From contig NZ_LMEC01000024.1 in the NCBI RefSeq assembly GCF_001425265.1, positions 1-64,000 of the forward strand: DNA of 64,000 bases. The letters run 5' to 3'. Shown here in pieces: positions 33,401 to 44,087 of the stretch. The DNA is from Massilia sp. Root418. Its GTDB lineage: Bacteria; Pseudomonadota; Gammaproteobacteria; Burkholderiales; Burkholderiaceae_D. Under the pieces are notes generated by a model. It searched no databases. It worked only from the letters and a program-made list of their open reading frames with translations, and had not been told where the DNA came from. Numbering within the stretch: position 1 is the first letter of the stretch; every line of letters begins with the position of its first letter. Both the position numbers and the translations under genes were made by a program.

Positions 33401-36031
33401 TCACGCCGCCTTTGCCGATTCAAGGAAGTCCTGCGCGAAGCGCTGCAGCACGCCGCCCGCTTCGTAGATCGACACTTCCTCGGCGGTGTCCAGGCGGCAG
33501 ATCACGGGAACGTTGAGCTGGCCGCCGTTCCTGCGGTGGATGACCAGCGTGAGCGTGGCGCGCGGCGTACGCTCGCCCTGCACGTCGAAAGTCTCGGTGC
33601 CGTCGATGCCCAGCGTCAGGCGGTTCACGTCCGGCATGAACTCCAGCGGCAGCACGCCCATGCCCACCAGGTTGGTGCGGTGGATGCGCTCGAAGCCTTC
33701 CGCCACGATCGCCTCCACGCCGGCCAGGCGCACGCCCTTGGCGGCCCAGTCGCGCGAAGAACCCTGGCCGTAATCCGCGCCGGCGATCACGATCAGCGGC
33801 TGCTTGCGTTCCATGTAGGTCTCGATGGCTTCCCACATGCGCGTGACCTTGCCTTCGGGCTCGATGCGGGCCAGCGAACCGGCTTTCACCTTGCCGTCTT
33901 CGAGCACCATCTCGTTCTTCAGCGTGGGGTTGGCGAAGGTGGCGCGCTGCGCGGTCAGGTGGTCGCCGCGGTGCGTGGCGTAGGAGTTGAAGTCCTCTTC
34001 CGGCAAGCCCATTTTCGCCAGGTACTCGCCGGCCGCGCTATCGAGCATGATGGCGTTGGACGGCGACAGGTGGTCGGTGGTGATGTTGTCGCCCAGGACC
34101 GCGAGCGGGCGCATGCCCGACAGGCTGCGCGCGCCGGCCAGCGCGCCTTCCCAGTACGGCGGACGGCGGATGTAAGTGGTCTGCGGGCGCCAGGCGTACA
34201 GCGGGCTCACTTTCAGGCCGTCGTCCGCCTGCTTGGCGAACATCGGGATGTAGACCTTGTGGAAGTGCTCGGGCTTGACGCTGGCAGCCACCAGCGCATC
34301 GATGTCCTCGTCGCTCGGCCAGATGTCGGCCAGGCGGATTTCCTTGCCATCGGGAGTCACGCCCAGCACGTCCTTCTCGATATCGAAGCGGATGGTGCCG
34401 GCGATGGCGTAGGCCACCACCAGCGGGGGCGAGGCCAGGAAGGCCTGCTTGGCGTAGGGGTGGATGCGGCCGTCGAAGTTGCGGTTGCCCGACAGGACGG
34501 CGGTGGCGTACAGGTCGCGTTCGATGACCTCCTTCTGGATCGCCGGGTCCAGCGCGCCGGACATGCCGTTGCAGGTGGTGCAGGCATAGGCCACCACGCC
34601 GAAGCCCAGCTGCTCCAGCTCAGGCATCAGGTGCGCTTCTTCGAGGTACAGCGTCACGGCCTTGGAGCCGGGTGCCAGGGAGCTTTTCACCCACGGCTTG
34701 CGGGTCAGGCCCAGCTTGTTCGCGTTGCGCGCCAGCAGGCCGGCCGCGATCATGTTGCGCGGGTTGTTGGTGTTGGTGCAGCTGGTGATGGCGGCGATGA
34801 TGACGGCGCCGTCCGGCATCAGGCCCGGTTCGTTTTCCACCACGCCGGCAATGCCGCGCGCGGCCAGCTCGGAAGTCGGCACGCGCTTGTGCGGATTCGA
34901 CGGGCCGGCGATGTTGCGCACCACCGTGGACAGGTCGAAGCGGATCACGCGCTCGTACTCGGCGTGCTTCAGCGCATCGGCCCACAGGCCGGTTTCCTTG
35001 GCGTAGACTTCAACCAGGTCCACCAGCGCGGCGTCGCGGCCGGTCAGCTTCAGGTATTTGATGGTCTGCTCGTCGATGTAGAACATGGCGGCGGTGGAGC
35101 CGAATTCCGGCGCCATATTGGAGATGGTGGCGCGGTCGCCCAGCGTCAGGTGCGATGCACCGGCGCCGAAGAACTCCAGGTAGGACGACACCACCTTTTC
35201 CTTGCGCAGGAATTCGGTCAGCGCCAGCACCGTGTCGGTGGCGGTGATGCCCGGCTGCGGCTTGCCGGTCAGTTCCACCCCGATGATGTCCGGCAGGCGC
35301 ATCCAGGATGCGCGGCCCAGCATCACGCTTTCCGCCTCCAGGCCGCCCACGCCGATGGCGATCACGCCCAGCGCGTCCACCATCGGGGTGTGCGAATCGG
35401 TGCCCACCAGCGTGTCCGGATAGGCCACGCCGTCCTGCACCTGCACCACCGGCGACATGCGCTCCAGGTTGATCTGGTGCAGGATGCCGTTACCCGGCGG
35501 GATCACGTCGACGTTCTTGAACGCCTTCTTGGTCCAGTTGATGAAATCAAAGCGGTCTTCGTTGCGGCGCTCCTCGATGGCGCGGTTCTTCTCGAAGGCG
35601 TCCGGATCGAAGCCGCCGCACTCCACCGCCAGCGAGTGGTCCACCACCAGCTGGGTCGGCACCACGGGATTGACCAGCGCGGGGTCGCCGCCTTGCAGGG
35701 CGATGGCGTCGCGCAGGCCGGCCAGGTCCACCAGCGCGGTCTGGCCCAGGATGTCGTGGCAGACCACGCGCGCGGGGAACCACGGGAAGTCCAGCTCGCG
35801 CTTGCGCTCGATCAGCTGGGACAGCGATGCGTTCAGGGTGGCCGGATCGCAGCGGCGCACCAGGTTTTCCGCCAGTACGCGCGAGGTGTAGGGCAGCTTG
35901 TCGTAGGCGCCCGGCTGGATCGCATCGACGGCGGCGCGCGCGTCGAAGAAATCGAGCTTGGTGCCCGGGAGGGCTTTGCGGAATGCGGTGTTCATGGGGG
36001 TGCTCATGGAGGTGCTCATGGAAGTGTCCAT
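33401..36031 (-). CDS. acnD: Fe/S-dependent 2-methylcitrate dehydratase AcnD
   Basis: This 876-residue aconitase-family enzyme dehydrates 2-methylcitrate. The Fe-S ligand regions are ITSCTNTNNPRNM and ACTTCNGMSG, and the substrate-site motifs include TDSHTPMVDALG and GADYGQGSSRDWAAKG. The N-terminus is unusual: it begins with four tandem 12-base units, each starting with an ATG (MDTS, MSTS, MSTP, MNTA), so four in-frame start codons are available. The first ATG overlaps the prpC stop by one base, suggesting coupling. In this family AcnD works with PrpF. Confidence 0.95.
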   Translation of the reverse strand: MDTSMSTSMSTPMNTAFRKALPGTKLDFFDARAAVDAIQPGAYDKLPYTSRVLAENLVRRCDPATLNASLSQLIERKRELDFPWFPARVVCHDILGQTALVDLAGLRDAIALQGGDPALVNPVVPTQLVVDHSLAVECGGFDPDAFEKNRAIEERRNEDRFDFINWTKKAFKNVDVIPPGNGILHQINLERMSPVVQVQDGVAYPDTLVGTDSHTPMVDALGVIAIGVGGLEAESVMLGRASWMRLPDIIGVELTGKPQPGITATDTVLALTEFLRKEKVVSSYLEFFGAGASHLTLGDRATISNMAPEFGSTAAMFYIDEQTIKYLKLTGRDAALVDLVEVYAKETGLWADALKHAEYERVIRFDLSTVVRNIAGPSNPHKRVPTSELAARGIAGVVENEPGLMPDGAVIIAAITSCTNTNNPRNMIAAGLLARNANKLGLTRKPWVKSSLAPGSKAVTLYLEEAHLMPELEQLGFGVVAYACTTCNGMSGALDPAIQKEVIERDLYATAVLSGNRNFDGRIHPYAKQAFLASPPLVVAYAIAGTIRFDIEKDVLGVTPDGKEIRLADIWPSDEDIDALVAASVKPEHFHKVYIPMFAKQADDGLKVSPLYAWRPQTTYIRRPPYWEGALAGARSLSGMRPLAVLGDNITTDHLSPSNAIMLDSAAGEYLAKMGLPEEDFNSYATHRGDHLTAQRATFANPTLKNEMVLEDGKVKAGSLARIEPEGKVTRMWEAIETYMERKQPLIVIAGADYGQGSSRDWAAKGVRLAGVEAIVAEGFERIHRTNLVGMGVLPLEFMPDVNRLTLGIDGTETFDVQGERTPRATLTLVIHRRNGGQLNVPVICRLDTAEEVSIYEAGGVLQRFAQDFLESAKAA

Positions 36032-37182
36032 CAAATCCGGTCCTTGATCGGCACGAACTTCAGGTCGTCCGGGCCGACGTAGTTCGCGCTCGGGCGGATG
36101 ATCTTGTTGTCGATGCGCTGCTCGATGATGTGCGCGGCCCAGCCGGACGTGCGCGAGATGACGAACAGCGGCGTGAACATGGCGGTCGGCACCCCCATCA
36201 TGTGGTACGACACGGCCGAGAACCAGTCCAGGTTGGGGAACATCTTCTTGATCTCCCACATCACCGATTCCAGCCGCTCGGCGATGTCGAACATCTTGGT
36301 CGAACCGGCTTCTTCGGACAGCTTGCGTGCCACTTCCTTGATGACCACGTTGCGCGGATCGGAGATGGTGTAGACAGGATGGCCGAAGCCGATCACCACT
36401 TCCTTGTTTTCCACGCGCTTGCGGATGTCCGCTTCGGCTTCGTCGGCGTTCTCGTAGCGCTTCTGGATCTCGAAGGCGAATTCGTTGGCGCCGCCGTGTT
36501 TCGGGCCGCGCAGCGCGCCGATGGCGCCGGTGATGGCCGAGTGGATGTCGGAGCCGGTGCCGGAGATGACGCGGCTGGTGAAGGTGGACGCGTTGAACTC
36601 GTGTTCCGCGTACAGGATCAGCGACACGTGCATGGCTTTCACCCACGATTCGCGCGGCTTCTCGCCGTGCAGCAGGTGCAGGAAGTGGCCGCCGATGGAG
36701 TCGTCGTCGGTTTCCACTTCAATGCGCTTGCCGTTGTGGCTGTAGTGGTACCAGTACAGCAGCATGGAGCCGAAGGAGGCCATCAGACGGTCAGCGATGT
36801 CGCGCGCGCCCGGCACGTTGTGGTCGTCCTTCTCCGGCAGCACGCAGCCCAGCACGGAACAGCCGGTGCGCATGACGTCCATCGGGTGGGCCGAAGCGGG
36901 CAGCGCCTCCAGCGCGGATTTGACCGCCTGCGGCAGGCCGCGCAGCGATTTCAGCTTGGCCTTGTAGCCGCGCAGCTCGGACTCGGTGGGCAGCTTGCCG
37001 TGCACCAGCAGGTAGGCAATTTCTTCGAACTCGCTGGTGGTGGCCACGTCCAGGATGTCGTAGCCGCGGTAGTGCAAGTCGTTGCCGGTCTTGCCGACCG
37101 AGCACAGGGCGGTGTTGCCGGCGGTGACGCCGGACAGGGCGACGGATTTTTTAGGCTTGAAAGTTGGGGTTTGTTCGGTCAT
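36031..37182 (-). CDS. prpC: 2-methylcitrate synthase PrpC
   Basis: This 383-residue citrate-synthase-family enzyme condenses propionyl-CoA with oxaloacetate. Catalytic regions are RGPKHGGANEFAF, IGFGHPVYTISDPRN and the C-terminal VISRTSGWAAHIIEQR. The N-terminal GVTAGNTALCSVGKTGNDLH is typical of PrpC. GGAG precedes the ATG. The operon context with prpB and acnD separates it from the TCA-cycle citrate synthase. It ends overlapping acnD by one base. Confidence 0.95.
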   Translation of the reverse strand: MTEQTPTFKPKKSVALSGVTAGNTALCSVGKTGNDLHYRGYDILDVATTSEFEEIAYLLVHGKLPTESELRGYKAKLKSLRGLPQAVKSALEALPASAHPMDVMRTGCSVLGCVLPEKDDHNVPGARDIADRLMASFGSMLLYWYHYSHNGKRIEVETDDDSIGGHFLHLLHGEKPRESWVKAMHVSLILYAEHEFNASTFTSRVISGTGSDIHSAITGAIGALRGPKHGGANEFAFEIQKRYENADEAEADIRKRVENKEVVIGFGHPVYTISDPRNVVIKEVARKLSEEAGSTKMFDIAERLESVMWEIKKMFPNLDWFSAVSYHMMGVPTAMFTPLFVISRTSGWAAHIIEQRIDNKIIRPSANYVGPDDLKFVPIKDRI

Positions 37183-37202
37183 TTCGGGTCTCCTCGGGGG
37201 CT

Positions 37203-37232
37203 GGCGGGTTACGCGCTGCGCGCTAACCCGCC
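37203..37232. repeat. Dispersed palindromic repeat between prpB and prpC
   Basis: Arms GGCGGGTTA (37203-37211) and TAACCCGCC (37224-37232) surround a CGCGCTGCGCGC-type centre, followed by CTACGG. The copy lies within the prp operon and could make prpB and prpC mRNA levels differ. Confidence 0.88.
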
Positions 37233-37277
37233 CTACGGTTTCTTTGTCGGGGCGTATCGCGCCTGATGAATCGCGGC

Positions 37278-38165
37278 TTATTTTTTCTGGGCGGCGAACA
37301 GCGCGTCCAGCTTCTGCTCGAAATCGTGGTAGTTGATGCGCACGTACAGTTCGGCGCGGGTCTGCATGGTGTCCAGCACTGCCTGCTGGGTGCCGTCGCG
37401 GCGGATCGCGCCGTAGACGTTTTCGGCAGCCTTGTTCATGGCGCGGAAGGCGGACAGCGGGTACAGCACCAGGCCGACGTCGGCCGTGCGCAGTTCGTCC
37501 ACCGTAAACAGCGGCGTGGAGCCGAACTCGGTGATGTTGGCCAGGATGGGCACACCCACCGCCTTGGCGAACTGCTTGTACATGTCCAGCGAGATCATCG
37601 CTTCCGGGAAGATCATGTCAGCGCCTGCCTCCACGCACGCCACGGCGCGTTCGATGGCGGCGTCCAGGCCTTCCACGGCCAGCGCGTCGGTGCGCGCCAT
37701 GATGACGAAGTTCTCGTCGGTGCGCGCGTCCACGGCGGCCTTGATGCGGTCCACCATTTCAGCCTTGGAGACGATCTCCTTGCCCGGACGGTGGCCGCAG
37801 CGCTTGGCGCCCACCTGGTCTTCGATGTGCATGGCGGCGGCGCCGAACTTGATCATGGACTTGACGGTGCGGGCCACGTTGAAGGCGGAGGCGCCGAAGC
37901 CGGTGTCCACGTCCACCAGCAGCGGCAGGTCGCACACGTCGGTGATGCGGCGCACGTCGGTGAGCACGTCGTCCAGGTTCGAGATGCCCAGGTCCGGCAG
38001 GCCCAGCGAGCCGGCAGCGACGCCGCCGCCGGACAGGTAGATGGCCTTGAAGCCGGCGCGCTTGGCCAGCAGGGCGTGGTTGGCGTTGATGGCGCCGACC
38101 ACCTGCAGCGGGGATTCTTCCTGGACGGCTTTGCGGAACGCGGCGCCTGCGGAGTATTGGCTCAT
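37278..38165 (-). CDS. prpB: 2-methylisocitrate lyase PrpB
   Basis: This 295-residue lyase splits 2-methylisocitrate into pyruvate and succinate. It shows the PEP-mutase/isocitrate lyase signature KRCGH with upstream HIEDQVGA, the metal-binding VDVDTGFG, and ARTDALAVEGLDAAI. It is the first gene after the sigma-54 promoter at 38200-38215. The ATG at 38165 gives the family N-terminus (SAGAAFRKAV). Confidence 0.96.
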   Translation of the reverse strand: MSQYSAGAAFRKAVQEESPLQVVGAINANHALLAKRAGFKAIYLSGGGVAAGSLGLPDLGISNLDDVLTDVRRITDVCDLPLLVDVDTGFGASAFNVARTVKSMIKFGAAAMHIEDQVGAKRCGHRPGKEIVSKAEMVDRIKAAVDARTDENFVIMARTDALAVEGLDAAIERAVACVEAGADMIFPEAMISLDMYKQFAKAVGVPILANITEFGSTPLFTVDELRTADVGLVLYPLSAFRAMNKAAENVYGAIRRDGTQQAVLDTMQTRAELYVRINYHDFEQKLDALFAAQKK

Positions 38166-38199
38166 GTGATGCCCTTTCAAGTTAGGTTGCAGCCACCAT

Positions 38200-38215
38200 T
38201 GCAAGTGGCGTGCCA
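38200..38215 (-). promoter_or_regulatory. Sigma-54 promoter of the prp operon
   Basis: On the minus strand the sequence TGGCAC-GCCAC-TTGCA matches the -24/-12 consensus TGGCAC-N5-TTGCA exactly. It lies 35-50 bases before the prpB start codon. The divergent gene encodes a sigma-54-dependent activator, which supports the call. Confidence 0.92.
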
Positions 38216-38280
38216 GCCCGTGAAACACTGCAAAATCAAGCACTTGGCGCTATGACGGCGCGTACACATGATTCACTGAT

Positions 38281-38313
38281 GTTTCATATTGAAACGCCCT
38301 GAAACGATGAAAC
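38281..38313. promoter_or_regulatory. Candidate PrpR binding sites
   Basis: An inverted repeat GTTTCA-TAT-TGAAAC (38281-38295) is followed by TGAAAC at 38300-38305 and 38308-38313. Another TGAAAC lies at 38221-38226. The block is 65-115 bases upstream of the sigma-54 promoter, the usual activator distance, and also adjoins the prpR start, so autoregulation is possible. Confidence 0.65.
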
Positions 38314-38335
38314 CGCCTTGCACTATAATTGCGGC

Positions 38336-39994
<1,659 letters not shown>

Positions 39995-40055
39995 AGACTA
40001 GGGCGCGCCACGCCAGCGGGGGTGGCGCTAGAATCGCCTCATCAATGGAGGCGCT

Positions 40056-40523
40056 ATGCAGGAGCAGGTGGAGAAGGAGTCGCTGAAGGAACAGATGGGG
40101 CGCATCATCGAAGAGGCGCGCATGCTGTTGCCGGGTATTCAGGCGCTGTTCGGTTTTCAAACCATCGCCGTGTTCAATGAACCGTTCAAGAAGCTGCCGA
40201 TGCTGGTGCAGGACTGCCACGTGGCCGCCCTGGCGCTGGTGGTGGTGGCGATCGCGCTGGTGATGCTGCCGGCCGCGTATCACCGCCAGGCGGAGCCTTT
40301 CCACGTCTCGCGCCGCGCCACCTCGCTGTCGTCGCGCTGCATTTGCTACGCGCTGGCACCGCTGGCGGCCGCCATTTCGCTGGACGTGTTCGTGGTGCTG
40401 CAGATGGTGACCGGGGACACCACCCTCGCCGCCATCGGCGGGGGCAGTGCCTTCGTGCTGCTCATTTCAGTATGGTTCGGCTATCCGCAGCTGATGCGGT
40501 ACAAACTGGCCCGCAGCAGCTAG
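40056..40523 (+). CDS. DUF6328-like four-helix membrane protein
   Basis: This 155-residue protein has an N-terminal acidic/basic helix and the segment MLLPGIQALFGFQTIAVF, which resembles the start of DUF6328 family proteins (LPGVQxLFAF). About four hydrophobic helices follow (VAALALVVVAIALVMLPAAY, CYALAPLAAAISLDVFVVL and IGGGSAFVLLISVWFGYP among them). GGAGG lies 4 bases before the ATG. No function is known. It stands alone downstream of prpR, and its stop codon lies in a tandem heptamer repeat. Confidence 0.8.
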   Translation: MQEQVEKESLKEQMGRIIEEARMLLPGIQALFGFQTIAVFNEPFKKLPMLVQDCHVAALALVVVAIALVMLPAAYHRQAEPFHVSRRATSLSSRCICYALAPLAAAISLDVFVVLQMVTGDTTLAAIGGGSAFVLLISVWFGYPQLMRYKLARSS

Positions 40524-40551
40524 CAGCTAACAGCTAGCAGCTAGCAGCTGG
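40517..40551. repeat. Tandem heptamer (CAGCTAG-type, five units)
   Basis: Five units, CAGCTAG, CAGCTAA, CAGCTAG, CAGCTAG and CAGCTGG, run head to tail across the stop codon of the DUF6328 gene. Confidence 0.88.
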
Positions 40552-40561
40552 CCACAGCGGC

Positions 40562-43500
40562 CTATTTGCTCTTGTCCGGGAAGGCCGGACGGGCGGGACG
40601 CGCCGGCGGGTTCTTCGCCAGCTCGGCCTTGATCACCTCGATGGCCTTTTCCAGCTGCGGGTCGCGCCCCGCGATCACCAGTGCCGGGGTCTGCTCGACC
40701 TCGATGTCCGGCGCCACACCCTCGTTCTCCACGCCCCAGCCGCCGTCGCGCGTCCAGAAGGCCAGGTTGGGCGCGGTGATGAAGCCGCCGTCCATCAGCA
40801 CCGGGAAGCCCAGCACGCCGACCAGCCCGCCCCAGGTGCGCTTGCCGATCAGCGGACCCATCTGGTTTTTGCGGAACATCCACGGCAGCAGGTCGCCGCC
40901 GGAGCCGGCCGTCTCGTCGATCAGCATGGCGCGCGGGCCCTGGATGGAGGCGGACGGCGTCTTCATGTCGGCGCCGTAGCGCATGGTCCACCACGCGATC
41001 TCTTTTTTCTGCAGGATCTCGATGTAGTAGTCCGCCACGCTGCCGCCGCCGTTGAAGCGCTCGTCGATGATGACGGCATCCTTGTCGGCCTGCGGGAAGA
41101 AGTAGCGCTTGAAGTAGGTGTGCCCCAGGCCCGCCGTGTTGGGCACATAGACATAGGCCACGCGGCCGTTGGTGGCGGCGTTCACCTTGCGGATGTTGCC
41201 TTCCACCCAGTCGCGGTTGCGCAGCGCGTCTTCACTCGCCACCGGCACCACCGTGATGGTGCGCGACTTGCTGCCGTCCGGGTTGGGGCCTACCGTGATG
41301 TCGATGGCCTTGTTGGCGGTATTCTCGAACGCGCTGTACAGATTGGTGGGCGGCAGCAGCGGCCGGCTTTCCACCGCCAGCAGGTATTCGCCCGCCTTCA
41401 CGTTCAGGCCAGGCTCGGTGAGCGGCGCGCGCAGCGTGGGGTTCCAGTTCAGGCCGCCGTACACCTTCTTGAAGCGGTAGTGGCCGTTGGCGATCTCGTA
41501 GTCCGCGCCCAACAGGCCGCCCGGCACAGGGCGGCTTTCGACGAAGTTGTCGCCGCCGCCGCCGCGGTGGTGGCCCACCGCCAGCTCGCTGCACATCCAC
41601 TGGATCAAGCGGTTCAGGTCCGCGCGGCTGGACAGCTCGGGCAGGAAGGCGGCGTACTTTGCGCGCATCTTGTTCCAGTCCACGCCGTGCATGCCGGGGT
41701 CGTAGAAGAAATCGCGGTTGATGCGCCACACCTCGTTGAAGATCTGCACCCACTCGGCGCGCGGCTCGGCCTTCACTTCAATATTGTCGATCTTGATGCG
41801 GCCTTCACCGGCCGGCAGCAGCTTGCCGGTGGCCGAGCCCATCACCCAATTGTCCTTCTGTTTGAAGAGCAGCTTCTTGCCATCGGCCGAGATGTCGTAG
41901 CCGTCCGCTTCGGCCACCAGGGTTTCTGTCTTGCGGTCCTTCAGGTCGAAGCGCTGCACCGCCTTCTTGCCGTCCGCCTCGCGCATGAAGAAGATCTGCC
42001 CGGCGGCGCCGGCTTCCAGGTCGGAGATCTGCGCGGCGGGCACCGGCAGGTCGATGATGCGGTTCTCGATGCCGTCGAAATCGATGGCAATCGGCGCCAC
42101 CACGGCCAGCGGAACTTTCGGGTCGTCGCGGCCGGTCTTCGGATCGACCTTGGGCGGCTCGGCCGCTTCCGCTTCGGCCTTGGCCACCTTGGCGGCGTCT
42201 TTTTTCTCCGGCTCTTTCGGCGCGGACGGCGGCGCGCCCTTCTCTTCGTCGCTTTCCTTGATCAGCGGCGACGGCAGGTCGCGCCGCAGCACGGCCATCC
42301 AGATGGTGCGCGTTACCAGGTTGTCCTCGTTCTGCTGCGAGAACCAGTTGTTGCTTGGGCCGGCGTTGGTGGAGGCGAAGAAGTACAGGTATTTGCCGCT
42401 TTTGTCGAACACGGGGTTGGCCACGTCCGACAGGCCGTCCGTCACCGCATACGATTTGTGCTGTTCCAGCGAATAGATGTAGGCGCTGCGCGTGTAGCTC
42501 ATGGAATTGAGCGTGTAGGCCAGCCAGCGCGAGTCCGGCGCCCAGGCCGCCCGCAGGGTCTTGTTCACGCCGTACAGCGGCTCGGCGGCCACCTTGCTGG
42601 TGGCGCCGGTGGCCACGTCCAGCACATACAGGGTCCAGGCGTTGTCGGTGTAGGCGATCTTCTTGCAGTCGGGCGACCACACCAGGTTGTCGTAGTAGCC
42701 GGCGCCGGCGAGCTTGAATTTTTTCACCGCGCCCTTGCCGTCCTGGGCCCGGATGTGCAGCGCGTACTCGCCCGATTCGTCGGAGACGTAGGCCACCGAG
42801 CGGCCGTCCGGCGACCAGGCCGGGCTGCGCTCGTGCGCGGAGGCGGTTTGCGTCAGGTTGCGCACGTCGCCCTTGTCGGCCGGGATGGTGACGATCTCGC
42901 CCCGGAACTCATACGCCACGCGCGCGCCGGACGGCGAAATGGAGGCGTTGCGGATGTATTTGGCGCCGCGCACCCAGCGCTCGCGCGACAGGCCCAGGTC
43001 CGTGCTGATGCCGATGGTGAGCTTGCGGGCCTGCGCGCTCGCCTGTGCAGCGCCCAGGTCCAGCGTGTGCAGGTAGCCGGCCTGCTCGTACACCAGCGTA
43101 TTGCCGGCGGCGGCGATGTTCAGTACCGGGAAGTCGCGGTGATTGGTGACCTGGCGCACGGCCTTGGTCTTCAGGTCGTAGGCGTGCAGGTTGAATTCGC
43201 CGCTGCGGTCCGAGCGGAAGTAGACGGTGTCGCCGATCCAGACCGGGTCGGCGTCGTTCGCGTGGGTGGCCGGCTGCGGGATTTTTTCCACCGACTTGTC
43301 GCCGAAGCTGTACAGCCACAGGATGGAATGGGTGCCGCCGCGATAGCGCTTCCATTGCGTGAACGCGGGCGAGAACGGGTTGTAGGCCACGCGCTTGCCA
43401 TCCGGCGAATAGGCCGCGCGCGCGGCATTGGGGATCTCCAGTTCAGTCTCCACGCCGCCGTTCACCGGCACCGTGAACAGCTTGCGGTAGCGGTTGTTGA

Positions 43501-43918
43501 AGGCCGCGCGCGGGGAAGTGAACAACACAGCCTTGCCATCGGGCGCGAAGCCTTGCGCGATGTCGGGACCGGGATGGTAGGTCAGGCGCTTGGGCACCCC
43601 GCCTTCCACCGGCAGCACGTAGACATCGGCATTGCCGTCCAGCTGGGCGGTGTAAGCCAGCAGTTTGCCGTCCGGCGAAAAGACGGGGTTGGATTTCTCG
43701 CCCAGGTCGGAGGTCAGGCGGCGCGGCGCGCTGCCGTCCAGGTTGGCCAGCCACAGGTCGCCCGCATACATGAAGGCCAGGTGGCGCGCCGAGACGGCGG
43801 GCTCGCTCAGCATGCGAGTGTCGCTGGTATTGGGTAGCGCTGCGGCGGTCTGGGCCAGGAGCATGGCGCTGGCGGCGGCCAGCGGGGCGATGGTGGTTCT
43901 CAGGCGGGGTCTTTTCAA
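40562..43918 (-). CDS. Tricorn-like S41 peptidase with N-terminal beta-propeller
   Basis: This 1118-residue exported protein has a signal peptide (TIAPLAAASAMLLAQTAAA). TolB/WD40-like propeller repeats fill about residues 35-570 (for example NPVFSPDGKLLAYT, RSPAWSPDGRSVAYVS). A charged Lys/Glu/Pro linker lies near 560-600. A tricorn core-1 region, a PDZ-like segment and an S41 protease domain follow, with the nucleophile region ETAGSGGDLLPW and GKRTWGGLVG. It should degrade peptides in the periplasm. TTG at 43918 is the only start that leaves a normal signal peptide; its ribosome site is weak, so the start is uncertain. Confidence 0.9.
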   Translation of the reverse strand: MKRPRLRTTIAPLAAASAMLLAQTAAALPNTSDTRMLSEPAVSARHLAFMYAGDLWLANLDGSAPRRLTSDLGEKSNPVFSPDGKLLAYTAQLDGNADVYVLPVEGGVPKRLTYHPGPDIAQGFAPDGKAVLFTSPRAAFNNRYRKLFTVPVNGGVETELEIPNAARAAYSPDGKRVAYNPFSPAFTQWKRYRGGTHSILWLYSFGDKSVEKIPQPATHANDADPVWIGDTVYFRSDRSGEFNLHAYDLKTKAVRQVTNHRDFPVLNIAAAGNTLVYEQAGYLHTLDLGAAQASAQARKLTIGISTDLGLSRERWVRGAKYIRNASISPSGARVAYEFRGEIVTIPADKGDVRNLTQTASAHERSPAWSPDGRSVAYVSDESGEYALHIRAQDGKGAVKKFKLAGAGYYDNLVWSPDCKKIAYTDNAWTLYVLDVATGATSKVAAEPLYGVNKTLRAAWAPDSRWLAYTLNSMSYTRSAYIYSLEQHKSYAVTDGLSDVANPVFDKSGKYLYFFASTNAGPSNNWFSQQNEDNLVTRTIWMAVLRRDLPSPLIKESDEEKGAPPSAPKEPEKKDAAKVAKAEAEAAEPPKVDPKTGRDDPKVPLAVVAPIAIDFDGIENRIIDLPVPAAQISDLEAGAAGQIFFMREADGKKAVQRFDLKDRKTETLVAEADGYDISADGKKLLFKQKDNWVMGSATGKLLPAGEGRIKIDNIEVKAEPRAEWVQIFNEVWRINRDFFYDPGMHGVDWNKMRAKYAAFLPELSSRADLNRLIQWMCSELAVGHHRGGGGDNFVESRPVPGGLLGADYEIANGHYRFKKVYGGLNWNPTLRAPLTEPGLNVKAGEYLLAVESRPLLPPTNLYSAFENTANKAIDITVGPNPDGSKSRTITVVPVASEDALRNRDWVEGNIRKVNAATNGRVAYVYVPNTAGLGHTYFKRYFFPQADKDAVIIDERFNGGGSVADYYIEILQKKEIAWWTMRYGADMKTPSASIQGPRAMLIDETAGSGGDLLPWMFRKNQMGPLIGKRTWGGLVGVLGFPVLMDGGFITAPNLAFWTRDGGWGVENEGVAPDIEVEQTPALVIAGRDPQLEKAIEVIKAELAKNPPARPARPAFPDKSK

Positions 43919-44087
43919 GGGTGGCTCGCTCGGTGGTTGGGGACGTGGCAATACCTGGTTGGCAAATATACACCACCATGCGGCGCCGTTCATCCTCAAT
44001 TTTCACCGCTCATCCCAAGGCCGTGGCCGCAGCCGGTGCGCGCCGGTAGCATGGTCTCCATCGCAACCAATCAAGAGGAAAAGCACC

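Noticed and set aside
41120..43837. Long plus-strand open frame opposite the tricorn-like protease
   Set aside because: No signatures or ribosome site, and the opposite strand has propeller repeats and an S41 active site.
40562..43999. Start of the tricorn-like protease further upstream
   Set aside because: Upstream extension adds residues before a normal signal peptide and lacks a ribosome site, so the TTG at 43918 was preferred.
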